The notes: generated from the sequence alone by a model not told the origin. A stretch of DNA of 44,194 bases from Pseudomonadota bacterium (GCA_018896025.1 JAHIND010000027.1:1-44194), one strand, 5' to 3'; positions 15,755-24,081 are shown, counted from the stretch's first letter. Program-made: numbers and translations.

Positions 15755-17556
15755 TGGCCGCGTCTTCAGGCATAAAAGGCCCCCGCACCCAGGCCGAACT
15801 TAGCGCCTGGCTGGAGCTGGCGGGCCGGGGCGAGGACGCCGCGCCACGGGAGGCCCGCCGTGGTTTGGCCCTTTGGTGCGTGGCCGGCCCCAAGGCCCTG
15901 AGCCGAGTGCTGCGGTTGCTGCCCCAGGTTTCCCCCCAGGCCAGGGAGTGGGCCGGGTTGTGGCTCTTCGCGCCCGAGGCCGCCGACGAGCTTCCCCTGC
16001 GCCGCCGTCTGCTGGCCGGGTTGGACGGCTTTTTGGACCTGGCCGCCCGTTTGCCCGAGCCCTGGCTGTTGGAGGGCCTGGCCGAGCTTATCCACTCCAT
16101 GGGCGGCGCGCCCCTGCGGCGGTTGTTGGGCTTGGCCAAAGAGCAGGCCTGGGCCAGGCGGGTGGTGGCCTTGCTGCCCGCCAATACCCGCCTGCCCGGC
16201 GGGACTACCCCCGAGATTTGGCTGGCCCGGCACCGCCTGGGCCAGAGCCAAGCCCGTCGCCTAGGCCGCCTGGCCCGTGAGGGGCGCTGGCAGGCCATGG
16301 TTTCTGAAAGTCGCCACGCCCTGACCCTGGCCCAGGCCGCGGCCGGGGACGACCCCGCCGCCGCCTCGGCCCCGTCCCTGGCCTGGCCCGCCGGTCCTCG
16401 GGCCCTAAGCACCCTGGAGGCCATGGCCCGCCTCACCGCCCGCGAGGGGCAAGAGGCCTACAAGGTGGCCCGCCAGGCGTCCCAGGAGCTGGGCCGGGTG
16501 GTGCTGCTGCTGGGCAACGCCTCCCTGGGCGGGCCGCCCTTGTGGGCCGCGCCCGGCCCCTGGCGACAGGAGGCGGGCCGAGACCTGGCCGTCGGGCCCC
16601 TGCCCAAGCCTCCCGCCGGGGCCGTCCGCCGCCTGGCCTGGCTGCGGGCCCACCGCCTGGGCAGCGGGGCCTTACTCCGCGCCCTGTGGCAGGCGCGGGT
16701 GGCCTGCCATCTGGCCGGGCACGGCCTGCGCCGCTGGAAGGCGCTGGCCGAGGAGGCCGCGCCCTACCTCAAGCTGTGCGACCGGGCCGCCCTGGCCCAG
16801 GGCAGCCTGGGGCTCTCCCTGGAGGGGCCGCCTTGGTCTCAGGCCCTGGCGCGGGCTCGGGACGCTCTGGAGCACTGCCGTGGCCTGGAGACGCAAGGGC
16901 GGGCGGCGCTCAAGCTCTTCTACGGCCTGGCCGCCCAGGGGCGCGCGCCTCTGGTGTTGCCCTGGGCAGACAAGTTCGTGGCCTCTACGGCCAAAGGCGG
17001 GGACCATCTGTACCTGGTCCACCTGGCCGCCCTGCTGGCCGGGCTGGACCCGCCACCCCTGCTGCTGTTGATTGACCAGACCACCCATCCCGGCTTCCCC
17101 TCCCTTACCCAGGTGCTGGCCCAGGCCATGCAGCGCCGCCCCGGCTTGGTGCTCAGGGGGGTGGGCTCCTTTGCCGGGAAAAACGAGCCCCGCGATCTGG
17201 CCGCCGCCGTCTTGCGGGCCGCCCAGGGAGCCCATGTGGTGGCCCTGCGGCCCACGCCGGGCAAGCACCCCGAGGCCTCCCTGGCCGCCCACGCCCTGGG
17301 CCAAGACCAGGGCCGCCCCCTGACCCCGGCCTCACGGGACGGCGCGGCCCAGCTTTTGGCCGGGACCGCCCTGGCCGCCCTGACCGATTTCGGCTCGCCC
17401 ACGGGCGAGCACGAGCCGCCCCCCTGGCTGCTCACCGCCCAGGGCTTCGCCCCCCTGGGGGCCTGGTTGCGGAGCCGGGTTATGGCCTTGGCCGGGTGCG
17501 CGGAGCCCCAGGGAAGGCGGTGGAGGCGCTACCGGGATTTGGCCAACTTGGCCTAA
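15754..17556 (+). CDS. Unrecognised Ala/Leu/Arg-rich protein of 600 residues
   Basis: I do not recognise this protein. It begins at GTG 15754, overlapping the ade stop as TAGTG; the open frame extends upstream, but only inside ade. The first 230 residues or so look like short helical pairs rich in Leu, Ala and Arg (LSRVLRLLPQVSPQAREWAGLWLF and similar), suggesting an alpha-solenoid. A middle stretch has helices around KALAEEAAPYLKLCDRAALAQ. The last 200 residues are more alpha/beta: PPLLLLIDQTTHPGFPSLTQ, RPGLVLRGVGSFAGKN and VVALRPTPGKHPEASLAAHA. There is no signal peptide, membrane segment or P-loop. Very high GC and codon bias match a genuine gene. Overlap with ade suggests a linked role, but nothing shows what it is. 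Confidence 0.7.
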   Translation: MAASSGIKGPRTQAELSAWLELAGRGEDAAPREARRGLALWCVAGPKALSRVLRLLPQVSPQAREWAGLWLFAPEAADELPLRRRLLAGLDGFLDLAARLPEPWLLEGLAELIHSMGGAPLRRLLGLAKEQAWARRVVALLPANTRLPGGTTPEIWLARHRLGQSQARRLGRLAREGRWQAMVSESRHALTLAQAAAGDDPAAASAPSLAWPAGPRALSTLEAMARLTAREGQEAYKVARQASQELGRVVLLLGNASLGGPPLWAAPGPWRQEAGRDLAVGPLPKPPAGAVRRLAWLRAHRLGSGALLRALWQARVACHLAGHGLRRWKALAEEAAPYLKLCDRAALAQGSLGLSLEGPPWSQALARARDALEHCRGLETQGRAALKLFYGLAAQGRAPLVLPWADKFVASTAKGGDHLYLVHLAALLAGLDPPPLLLLIDQTTHPGFPSLTQVLAQAMQRRPGLVLRGVGSFAGKNEPRDLAAAVLRAAQGAHVVALRPTPGKHPEASLAAHALGQDQGRPLTPASRDGAAQLLAGTALAALTDFGSPTGEHEPPPWLLTAQGFAPLGAWLRSRVMALAGCAEPQGRRWRRYRDLANLA

Positions 17557-17618
17557 CTACCCGGTTTGCATCGCCGCTGGGGGGATGCTAAGCTGCCTCA
17601 AGATTTGTGGAGGACGGC

Positions 17619-19001
17619 TTGGCGCGTAAAAAAGAGCAGGACTGGTTCAGCGAGACCGACCGGGCCATATTGGCTTGGCTGTGGCGCACCGGCCACCCCT
17701 GGGGCGGCCTGAAGCTATATCTGCTGGGCTCACTCAAGGTGGCCTACCTTTCGGTGCGCAACTCCTACCTGGACCGGCTGCCCTTTCAGGCCAACGCCCT
17801 GACCTTCATCACCCTGCTGGGTCTGGTGCCCGCCCTGGCCATCAGCTTTTCCCTGGCCAAGGGCCTGGGTTTCGCCGATTCCCTGGAAGGGCTCATCATC
17901 AACGAGTACACCGCCAGCCAGGCCGAGGTGCTCAAATACATCATCCACTACGTGCAGAACACCAAGGTGGGAACCCTGGGCATGGTGGGCTTGGCCATGC
18001 TGGTGGTCACCTTGGTGCTGACCCTGTCCAGTGTGGAAGAGACCTTCAACCGCATCTGGGAGGCCCCCCACAGCCGCTCCTGGCCCCGCAAGTTCACTGA
18101 CTACCTCTCGGTGATGGTGATCTGCCCTCTGCTGGTTCTGGCCGCCACCGCCTCCTGGGCGGGCATCGCCTCCCATTCGGTGGTGCAGTGGGTGCTGGAG
18201 ACCCCCTGGCTGGGGCCGGTGGCCGCCCAGAGCTTCAAGCTGGCCCCTCTGCTCATTCTGGTGGCCGCCTTCGTGTTCCTCTACCTCTTCTTGCCCAACA
18301 CCAAGGTGCCCTTTGTCTCGGCCCTGTTGGCCGGGGTGGTCACGGCCATCCTGTGGTGGACGGTGCAGAGCATCTACATCAAGTTCCAGTTGGGGGTGTC
18401 GCGTTACAACGCCATTTACGGAGGCTTCGCCTCCTTGCCCTTGTTCATGGTCTGGCTCCAGGTGAGCTGGCAGGTCTTGTTGTTCGGGGCCGAGCTGGCC
18501 CACGCCCACAACCTGGTGGCCAAGGGCACCCCGCCCAAGGACGTGGCCTACCGCCTCAACCCGGCCCAGCGCGAGGCCCTGGCCCTGGGCATCATGCAAA
18601 AGGCCGCCCGCCGCTTCCAGGCCGGGGACGACCCCTGGTCGGTGGCCCTTTTGGCCAAGGAGCTGAGGGTCTCCAAGGGAGAGGTGTGGAGCGTGGTGGA
18701 CGACCTGGTCTCCGCCGGGCTCCTGGCCGAGCTGAACCAGGAGGGCCTGGTGCTGCCCGGCCGCAGCCTGGACAACCTGCTGGTGTGCGAGGTGCTGGCC
18801 GCGGTGCGGGGCAGCCTGGACCAAGGCCGCGATGCCCGGGAGGTCCCCGAGGACCCGGCCCTGGTGGCCCTGATGGGCAAGGTGCTCCAGGCCGAGGAAA
18901 AGGCCCTGGGCAGCCTGCGCCTGTTGGAAGTGGCCGAGATACCCGCACCCAGGCCCGTGGGCTCTTGCAGCACCAGCACCCCCTCCCAGGAGAAATCATG
19001 A
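17619..19001 (+). CDS. BrkB/YihY-family inner-membrane protein with C-terminal winged-helix-like domain
   Basis: A protein of about 460 residues. Residues about 40-300 form the YihY/BrkB core with six membrane segments (for example LTFITLLGLVPALAISFSLA, MVGLAMLVVTLVLTL, FKLAPLLILVAAFVFLYLF) and the signature RYNAIYGGFASLPLFMVWLQ. The C-terminal 150 residues are soluble, with a winged-helix-like stretch (DPWSVALLAKELRVSKGEVW, SVVDDLVSAGLLAELNQEGL). The family's function is unsettled; it is not an established RNase despite the old BN label. I chose TTG at 17619 because GGAGG lies 5 bases upstream; GTG at 17607 is in frame but lacks a ribosome site. The stop overlaps the next ATG (ATGA). Confidence 0.85.
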   Translation: MARKKEQDWFSETDRAILAWLWRTGHPWGGLKLYLLGSLKVAYLSVRNSYLDRLPFQANALTFITLLGLVPALAISFSLAKGLGFADSLEGLIINEYTASQAEVLKYIIHYVQNTKVGTLGMVGLAMLVVTLVLTLSSVEETFNRIWEAPHSRSWPRKFTDYLSVMVICPLLVLAATASWAGIASHSVVQWVLETPWLGPVAAQSFKLAPLLILVAAFVFLYLFLPNTKVPFVSALLAGVVTAILWWTVQSIYIKFQLGVSRYNAIYGGFASLPLFMVWLQVSWQVLLFGAELAHAHNLVAKGTPPKDVAYRLNPAQREALALGIMQKAARRFQAGDDPWSVALLAKELRVSKGEVWSVVDDLVSAGLLAELNQEGLVLPGRSLDNLLVCEVLAAVRGSLDQGRDAREVPEDPALVALMGKVLQAEEKALGSLRLLEVAEIPAPRPVGSCSTSTPSQEKS

Positions 19002-19714
19002 GCGGTATGCTGACCCCCGAGGGGGCTACGCCGGGCAGCCCCGGCGCTTTGGAGCGAATCTCCCGGCGGTTCAAGCTGACCTGGTCCGAGGTGGGGGTGG
19101 GCGCCCATCGCCTGGAGCTGCCCGAGCTGGCCGACCCCTCGGCCTACATCGATGAGAGGGTCAGCCAGGGGCACTACGGCCTCACCGAGCTTCCCTACTG
19201 GACCAAGCTGTGGCCCGCGGCCATGGTCCTGGCCCAGTTCGCCCTGCGCCTAAATAAGGGCGAGGGCCCCATCCTGGAGCTGGGGGCCGGGCTGGGCCTG
19301 CCCGCCCTGGTGGCCGCCGCTGGTGGGCGTCCGGCGGTGATCACCGACCTGGACCCCGACGCCCTGGAGTTTGCCAGGGCGGCGGCGGAGAAAAACGGCC
19401 TTGGAGAGTTGGTGGAGGTGTCTTCCCTGGACTGGGAGGCTCCGGACCGGGGGCTGGGTGTCTTTTCCACCATCCTGGGGGCCGAGGTGCTCTACCATCC
19501 CCCCATCTACCCCACCCTGGTGGAGTTGCTGGGGCGTCTGCTGGCCCCAGGCGGCACCGCCTTTATCAGCCACCAGGAGCGTCCCTTTGCCATCGCCTTT
19601 TTCGACCTGGCCCAGGAGCGTTTCACCGTACGCCGCACCACCAGCCGCATCGCTGGGGACGACGAACCCGTCACGGTGTATCTCTATGCGCTTACCGCCA
19701 AACAAGCCGCGTAA
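18998..19714 (+). CDS. Class I SAM-dependent methyltransferase (METTL21/Methyltransf_16 type)
   Basis: A 238-residue protein with motif I LELGAGLGLPAL, the SAM-ribose acidic end of strand 2 (ITDLDPDAL), and the post-motif strand ILGAEVLYHPPIYPTL where lysine/nicotinamide-type methyltransferases carry a DxxY-like signature. Residues 30-75 (YGLTELPYWTKLWPAAMVLAQF) match the W-P-A-..L lead found in METTL21/NNMT-like proteins, so a protein-lysine or small-molecule substrate is likelier than RNA. ATG at 18998 overlaps the upstream TGA and has AGGAGA 5-10 bases before it. A truncated dispersed repeat begins about 25 bases past the stop. Confidence 0.8.
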   Translation: MSGMLTPEGATPGSPGALERISRRFKLTWSEVGVGAHRLELPELADPSAYIDERVSQGHYGLTELPYWTKLWPAAMVLAQFALRLNKGEGPILELGAGLGLPALVAAAGGRPAVITDLDPDALEFARAAAEKNGLGELVEVSSLDWEAPDRGLGVFSTILGAEVLYHPPIYPTLVELLGRLLAPGGTAFISHQERPFAIAFFDLAQERFTVRRTTSRIAGDDEPVTVYLYALTAKQAA

Positions 19715-19737
19715 GTAGGCGGCGGCGCTTACACCTC

Positions 19738-19809
19738 GGCGTATTACCAATACGCCTGCGGTCTGCACTCGCCGGGCGCCTTGCCCACGAACACCTGGCT
19801 GTGCCGCTG
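19738..19809. repeat. Hairpin plus half-copy of the 2565-2686 palindrome family
   Basis: GGCGTATT (19738-19745), ACC, AATACGCC (19749-19756) form a perfect 8-bp stem. Positions 19752-19809 align without gaps to 2631-2688 (42 of 58 identical; the shared end is CTGGCTGTGCCG). The left half of the family palindrome is not recognisable here, as if truncated next to the methyltransferase gene. The stem could also terminate its transcript, although no T run follows. Confidence 0.55.
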
Positions 19810-19845
19810 GGGTTCGTTGAACTCGCATTCCCTGTTCGCTGTCCA

Positions 19846-20065
19846 GTAATAGTCGTCATCACGAGGAACATCTCCGCAAGAGATGCGACGTGGTGATCTT
19901 CGATTTCCCCCAGGCGGGAAGGGTTGTGGCCTGGCGAATGGTTCGCCGTGTCTGGGTGAGCAGAGGCATGACAAGGGAAACGGAAGATGGCCACGTCGCG
20001 GCGGAAATGCCACCTTACCTTTCCAACCCTTGCATCCGCCGCTCCTCGCCATGACGGCTATTGCT
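19846..20065 (+). repeat. About 220-bp MITE-like element, copy A
   Basis: Terminal inverted repeats of 25 bases (19846-19870 and 20041-20065) match at 20 positions around the core AATAGYCGTCAT..CGAGGA. Inside the left end is a hairpin, CATCTC (19870-19875)/GAGATG (19881-19886). It is homologous, in reverse orientation, to 32013-32232. It resembles the widespread GTCATTGCGAGGAGC-type intergenic repeats. Short open frames across it look non-coding. Confidence 0.65.
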
Positions 20066-20101
20066 TAGAAAGGAAGGTGTGGGGCTATCTCCGCCCCTCT
20101 A

Positions 20102-20163
20102 TCGTTGCGGAAGCACTTGCTGGCGAACAGAGACTGCTTCGTCGCTACGCTCCTCGCAACGAC
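20102..20163. repeat. REP-like unit, copy A
   Basis: TCGTTGCG (20102-20109) and CGCAACGA (20155-20162) are perfect inverted ends. Positions 20128-20163 match the reverse complement of 31906-31941 at 31 of 36 bases, centred on GCTTCGTYGCTACGCT. Confidence 0.55.
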
Positions 20164-20172
20164 AAAGGGGAT

Positions 20173-20201
20173 TTGTTGGGGTTCGCTTTGCTCTACCCAA
20201 C
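20173..20201. repeat. Short dispersed repeat, copy A
   Basis: These 29 bases beginning TTGTTGGGGTTCGCTTTGCT match the reverse complement of 32259-32287 at 25 of 29 positions. GTTGGG near one end and CCCAAC at the other make a partial palindrome. It closes the non-coding stretch 19715-20255, in which I see no gene. Confidence 0.5.
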
Positions 20202-20255
20202 CTACATGATTTCTTAAAAATTGATTGGCGGGCGCTGAACGCCTGGACGGACGCC

Positions 20256-20582
20256 TCAGTCCAGCAGACGCAGGATGTCCTTGAGCTCGTCCTTGAGCTG
20301 GCCCAATTCGGGGGCTGGTTGCTTGGTGGCGGCCTGGTCCAACTCGGCCAGGCGCTTGCGGGCCCCGGCGATGGTGTAGCCCTCGTCGTGCAGCAGGCGC
20401 TTGATAAGAAGCAGGGTCTCCATGTCGGGCTTGCGGAACAGGCGCTGGCCGCTGGCGGCGCGCACCGGTTTGAGCTGGGGGAAGGAATCCTCCCAGTAGC
20501 GCAGCACATGGGTCTGGGTGCCCAATAAGCGGGCCACCTCGCCGATGCGTAGATAAGGTTTGTCCGGAATCTTGGTGGTCAC
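20256..20582 (-). CDS. MerR-family transcriptional regulator
   Basis: A 108-residue protein with an N-terminal MerR winged helix (YLRIGEVARLLGTQTHVLRY, residues about 10-29, then WEDSFPQLKPVRAASGQRLF) and a short C-terminal helix ending ELGQLKDELKDILRLLD, which would dimerise. It lacks any metal-binding Cys or effector domain, so its ligand is unknown. A small MerR gene after pheT is a recurrent arrangement in deltaproteobacteria. It starts 41 bases past pheT. A weak GGCG-TTCAG-CGCC hairpin with a delayed T5 lies 15-40 bases beyond its stop. Confidence 0.85.
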   Translation of the reverse strand: MTTKIPDKPYLRIGEVARLLGTQTHVLRYWEDSFPQLKPVRAASGQRLFRKPDMETLLLIKRLLHDEGYTIAGARKRLAELDQAATKQPAPELGQLKDELKDILRLLD

Positions 20583-20623
20583 CGTTACTCCCCGCAGCTA
20601 CGGCGACTATAGCACGTTCGGGC

Positions 20624-23044
20624 TCACGCGCGCAGGGTGGCTCCGAAGCTTTTCATCAATTCGTCCACCAGGGCCTGGTAGCCCGGAGTGACCTCTTCCT
20701 CGGTGAGGGTGCGGTCCTCGGCGCGGTAGGTGAAGCGCAGGCCCAGGGACTTTTGGCCCTTGTCCAGGGGCTTGCCCCGGTACACGTCGAATATCTCCAC
20801 CGATTGCAGCCAGGGGTCGCTGAAGGCGCGGGCCTGGGCCAGCATCTCCCCGGCGGGCAGGGCCTCGGCCACCACCAAGGCCACGTCGCGCACCAGCTCG
20901 GGATAGCGGGGCAGGCGGGTGTAGACCTTCTCGCGGGGCACCAAGTCGGCCAGGCGGTCGAAGTGCGCGTCCAGCACGTACACCGGGCGGTCCAGGTCGA
21001 AGCCCTTGGCCACCCGGTTGTCCAGGCGGCCCAACTCGCCCAGGACCTCGCCGTTCAGGGTGATCTGGCACCACTCGGCCGGGTCCAGGTAGGGCGGGGC
21101 CTCGCCGCCGGTCTCAAAGGCCATGCCGGTCAGGTCCAGGGCCTCGGCCAGGTACTGGGCCACGCCCTTGACGTGGCTGAGGCCCACCGGCTGCTCGCCG
21201 GCCCACCAGGAGGCCGGGGCCATGAGCCCGCTGAGCACCACGCCCAAACGGAAGCTTTCCTCGGGAAGCGGCTGCCCCTCCTGGGCCACGAACACCCGCC
21301 CGATCTCAAACAGCCCCACGTCCAGCACCCGGTGGGCCAGGTTGCGCGCCGCCGAGGCCAACAGGCCCGGCAGCAGGCTGGAGCGCAGCTCGGACTGCTC
21401 CTCGCTCAGGGGGTTCAGCAGCTTCACTGTGCGGCGGCGGTAGTCGCCGGGCTCCAGGGCCAAACGGTCGGCGGCCTTGGGGTGCTCGAAAGAGTAGTTG
21501 ATGGCCTCATCCAGGCCCTGGGCGGCCATGGCGTCCCGGGCCAGGGCCCGCACCCGCTGGGGCCAGGGGCGCGCGGGGGCGCCGATTTCGGCCTGGGGCA
21601 GGCGCGAGGGGATGTTGTTGAAGCCCACCATGCGGGCCACCTCTTCGGTGAGGTCCACCGGGCGCTCCAGGTCGGTGCGCAGCGCCGGGGGCTCGGCCAC
21701 GATGCTGTCCTCGTCGGGCCCGTCGCTCACGATGAGGCCCAGGCGCTCCAACTGGCCGACCACCTGCTCTTTGCTCAGGGGCAGGCCCAGGTAGCGGGCG
21801 GTGCGGCTGATGCTCAGAGGGATGCGCGGGGCCTGGTAGGGCGTGGGGTACACGTCGATGATGCCCGCGGCCACCTTGCCGCCCGCCAGTTGGTCCATGA
21901 GCATGGCCGCCCGGCCGTTCGCCCTGGCGCAGCCCTCCAGGTCGATGCCCCGCTCGAAGCGGTAGCTGGCCTCGGTGGACAGGCCCAGGCGCTTGGAGGT
22001 GCGCCGGATGGTCAGGGGGTCGAAAAAGGCGCTTTCGATGAGCACCTCGGTGGTGTCGTCGGTGACCTCGCTGTTGAGGCCGCCCATCACGCCAGCCAGG
22101 CCCACCGCCTTCTCGGCGTCGCAGATCATCAGGTCCTGGGCGTTCAGGGTGCGCTCCTGGCCGTCCAGGGTCACGAACTTCTCGCCCTCGTAGGCCATGC
22201 GCACCACGATCTTGGCCCCGCCCACCTCGGAAAAGTTGAAGGCGTGCAGGGGCTGGCCCAACTCCATGAGGATGTAGTTGGTCACGTCCACCACGTTGCT
22301 GATGGGCCGGATGCCGCAGGCCATGAGCCGGTCGCGCATCCACAGGGGCGAGGGGCCGATCTTGATCCCCTTGACCAGGCGCGCGGTGTAGCGCGGGCAG
22401 GCCTTGGCGTCCAGGACCTCTATCTGGGCCTGGCCCTCGATGCCCGGCTGCTGCTCGCTGGGCTCGCAGGGGGGCAACTTCAGTTCGGCGCCCACCAGGG
22501 CGGCCACGTCCCGGGCCACGCCCAGGATGGACAGGGCGTCGCCCCGGTTGGGGGTGATGGAAATCTCCAGGACCTGGGTTTCCAGCTCCAGCACCTCGGC
22601 CAGCTCCCGGCCCGGCTCCAGGCCGGGGTCCAAGACCATCAGGCCGCTGTGATCGTCGCTGAGCCCCAGGTCACGCTCGGAGCAGAGCATGCCGCAGCTC
22701 TCGACCCCGCGAATCTTGACCTTGCTGACCTCCTGGCCGTCCTCGCCCAGCTTGGCGCCTAGTTGGGCCAACGGGGTGATCATGCCCACGGTGAGGTTGG
22801 GCGCGCCGCACACCACCGTCTCTTGGCGGCCGCCGCCGCAGTCCACCGTGGCCAGGCGCAGGCGGTCGGCGTTGGGGTGGGGGGCCACCTCCACAAGCTT
22901 GGCGGTGATGACTTTGTTGAGGCCGCTGTGGCGCTCGATGACGCCGTCCACCTCCAGGCCGGAGTTGGTGAGGAGGTCGGAAAGCTCCTGGGCGGTGAGG
23001 TCACAGTCGACCATCTCCCGCAGCCATTTCAGCGGTACCAGCAT
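20624..23044 (-). CDS. pheT: Phenylalanyl-tRNA synthetase beta subunit
   Basis: An 806-residue beta subunit of the alpha2-beta2 enzyme charging tRNA-Phe. Visible in order: start MLVPLKWLREMVD, tRNA-binding domain (ITAKLVEVAPHPNADRLRLA, residues about 45-150), B3/B4 editing region (SITPNRGDALSILGVARDVA, RPISNVVDVTNYILMELGQP), B5 domain, catalytic-like core, and a C-terminal anticodon-binding FDX-ACB domain (RYPELVRDVALVV, SLGLRFTYRAEDRTLTEEEV). Length is normal. It starts 10 bases after pheS. Confidence 0.96.
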   Translation of the reverse strand: MLVPLKWLREMVDCDLTAQELSDLLTNSGLEVDGVIERHSGLNKVITAKLVEVAPHPNADRLRLATVDCGGGRQETVVCGAPNLTVGMITPLAQLGAKLGEDGQEVSKVKIRGVESCGMLCSERDLGLSDDHSGLMVLDPGLEPGRELAEVLELETQVLEISITPNRGDALSILGVARDVAALVGAELKLPPCEPSEQQPGIEGQAQIEVLDAKACPRYTARLVKGIKIGPSPLWMRDRLMACGIRPISNVVDVTNYILMELGQPLHAFNFSEVGGAKIVVRMAYEGEKFVTLDGQERTLNAQDLMICDAEKAVGLAGVMGGLNSEVTDDTTEVLIESAFFDPLTIRRTSKRLGLSTEASYRFERGIDLEGCARANGRAAMLMDQLAGGKVAAGIIDVYPTPYQAPRIPLSISRTARYLGLPLSKEQVVGQLERLGLIVSDGPDEDSIVAEPPALRTDLERPVDLTEEVARMVGFNNIPSRLPQAEIGAPARPWPQRVRALARDAMAAQGLDEAINYSFEHPKAADRLALEPGDYRRRTVKLLNPLSEEQSELRSSLLPGLLASAARNLAHRVLDVGLFEIGRVFVAQEGQPLPEESFRLGVVLSGLMAPASWWAGEQPVGLSHVKGVAQYLAEALDLTGMAFETGGEAPPYLDPAEWCQITLNGEVLGELGRLDNRVAKGFDLDRPVYVLDAHFDRLADLVPREKVYTRLPRYPELVRDVALVVAEALPAGEMLAQARAFSDPWLQSVEIFDVYRGKPLDKGQKSLGLRFTYRAEDRTLTEEEVTPGYQALVDELMKSFGATLRA

Positions 23045-23054
23045 CTAAAGTCTC

Positions 23055-24068
23055 CTAAAACTGGCGGAGGAAGCGCAGGTCGTTGTCGTAGAACAGGCGG
23101 AGGTCGTCGATGCCCCAGCGAAGCATGGCGATGCGCTCTATGCCCATGCCAAAGGCGAAGCCGGTGACCTTGTCCGGGTCGTAGCCCACGTTTTTGAAAA
23201 CGTTGGGGTCCACCATGCCCGAACCCAGGATCTCCAGCCAGCCGGTGTGGCTGCATACCCGGCAGCCCTCGCCCCCGCACACCACGCAGCCGATGTCCAC
23301 CTCGGCGCTGGGCTCGGTGAAGGGGAAGAAGCTGGGGCGGAAGCGCACCGGCACATCGGGCCCGAAGACCTGGTGCACGAAGTTGATGAGCACGCCCTTG
23401 AGATCGGCCAGGGAGATGTCCTCACCCACCATCAGCCCCTCCACCTGGTGGAACATGGGGGTGTGGGTGGCGTCGGAATCGCGCCGGAAGGCCTTGCCCG
23501 GACACACGATGCGTATGGGCGGCGGCTCTTTTTCCATGGTGCGGATCTGGGAGCTGCTGGTATGGGTGCGCAGCACCACGCCGTCGGACAGGTAGAAGGT
23601 GTCCTGCATGTCACGGGCCGGGTGGTCCGGGGGCATGTTCAGGGCCTCGAAGCAGTACCAGTCCGACTCCACCTCCGGGGTCTCCACCACGCTGAAGCCC
23701 ATGCGGCTGAAAACTTCCAGGATGAGGCGTTCGGTCTGGGTGATGGGGTGCAGGCGTCCCCGCCGGGGCCGTATGCCCGGCAGGGTCACGTCCACCCCCG
23801 GTTTGCCGGACTTGGCGCGGCTCTGGCGCAGCAGGTCTTCGGAGGCCTGGTCCATGGCCGCTTCCAACTCCTGCTTCACCTCGTTGGCCAGTTGGCCGAA
23901 GGCCGGGCGCTCCTCGGCGGGCAGGGTGCCGGTTTTGCGCAGCAGTCCGGTCAGCAGGCCCTTGCGCCCCAGAAAACGGGTGCGCAACTCACCCAGGGCC
24001 GCCTCGTCGGTGGCGGCGGCCAACAGGGCCAGGGCCTGGTCCTTAAGCTCCAGGAGCTCTTGGCGCAT
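23055..24068 (-). CDS. pheS: Phenylalanyl-tRNA synthetase alpha subunit
   Basis: A 337-residue catalytic subunit. An N-terminal coiled-coil arm (residues 1-85) precedes class II motif 2 (MQDTFYL, LRTHTSSSQIRTM) and motif 3 (GFAFGMGIERIAMLRWGIDD). A four-cysteine knuckle (CVVCGGEGCRVC, near residue 265) suggests a zinc site, common among PheS proteins outside the enterobacteria. The start is ATG at 24068, 13 bases after the rplT stop; pheT follows at 10 bases. Confidence 0.96.
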   Translation of the reverse strand: MRQELLELKDQALALLAAATDEAALGELRTRFLGRKGLLTGLLRKTGTLPAEERPAFGQLANEVKQELEAAMDQASEDLLRQSRAKSGKPGVDVTLPGIRPRRGRLHPITQTERLILEVFSRMGFSVVETPEVESDWYCFEALNMPPDHPARDMQDTFYLSDGVVLRTHTSSSQIRTMEKEPPPIRIVCPGKAFRRDSDATHTPMFHQVEGLMVGEDISLADLKGVLINFVHQVFGPDVPVRFRPSFFPFTEPSAEVDIGCVVCGGEGCRVCSHTGWLEILGSGMVDPNVFKNVGYDPDKVTGFAFGMGIERIAMLRWGIDDLRLFYDNDLRFLRQF

Positions 24069-24081
24069 GGCGGGCCCGCGC

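Noticed and set aside
20276..20299. Tandem GTCCTTGAGCT duplication
   Set aside because: It lies in merR and simply encodes the repeated helix LKDELKD; a short coding coincidence.
20061..20528. 155-codon open frame crossing a repeat island into merR (plus strand)
   Set aside because: It spans REP-like repeats and the antisense of merR; no ribosome site.
20753..22762. 669-codon open frame antisense to pheT
   Set aside because: Same GC-driven shadow pattern; pheT is unmistakable on the other strand.
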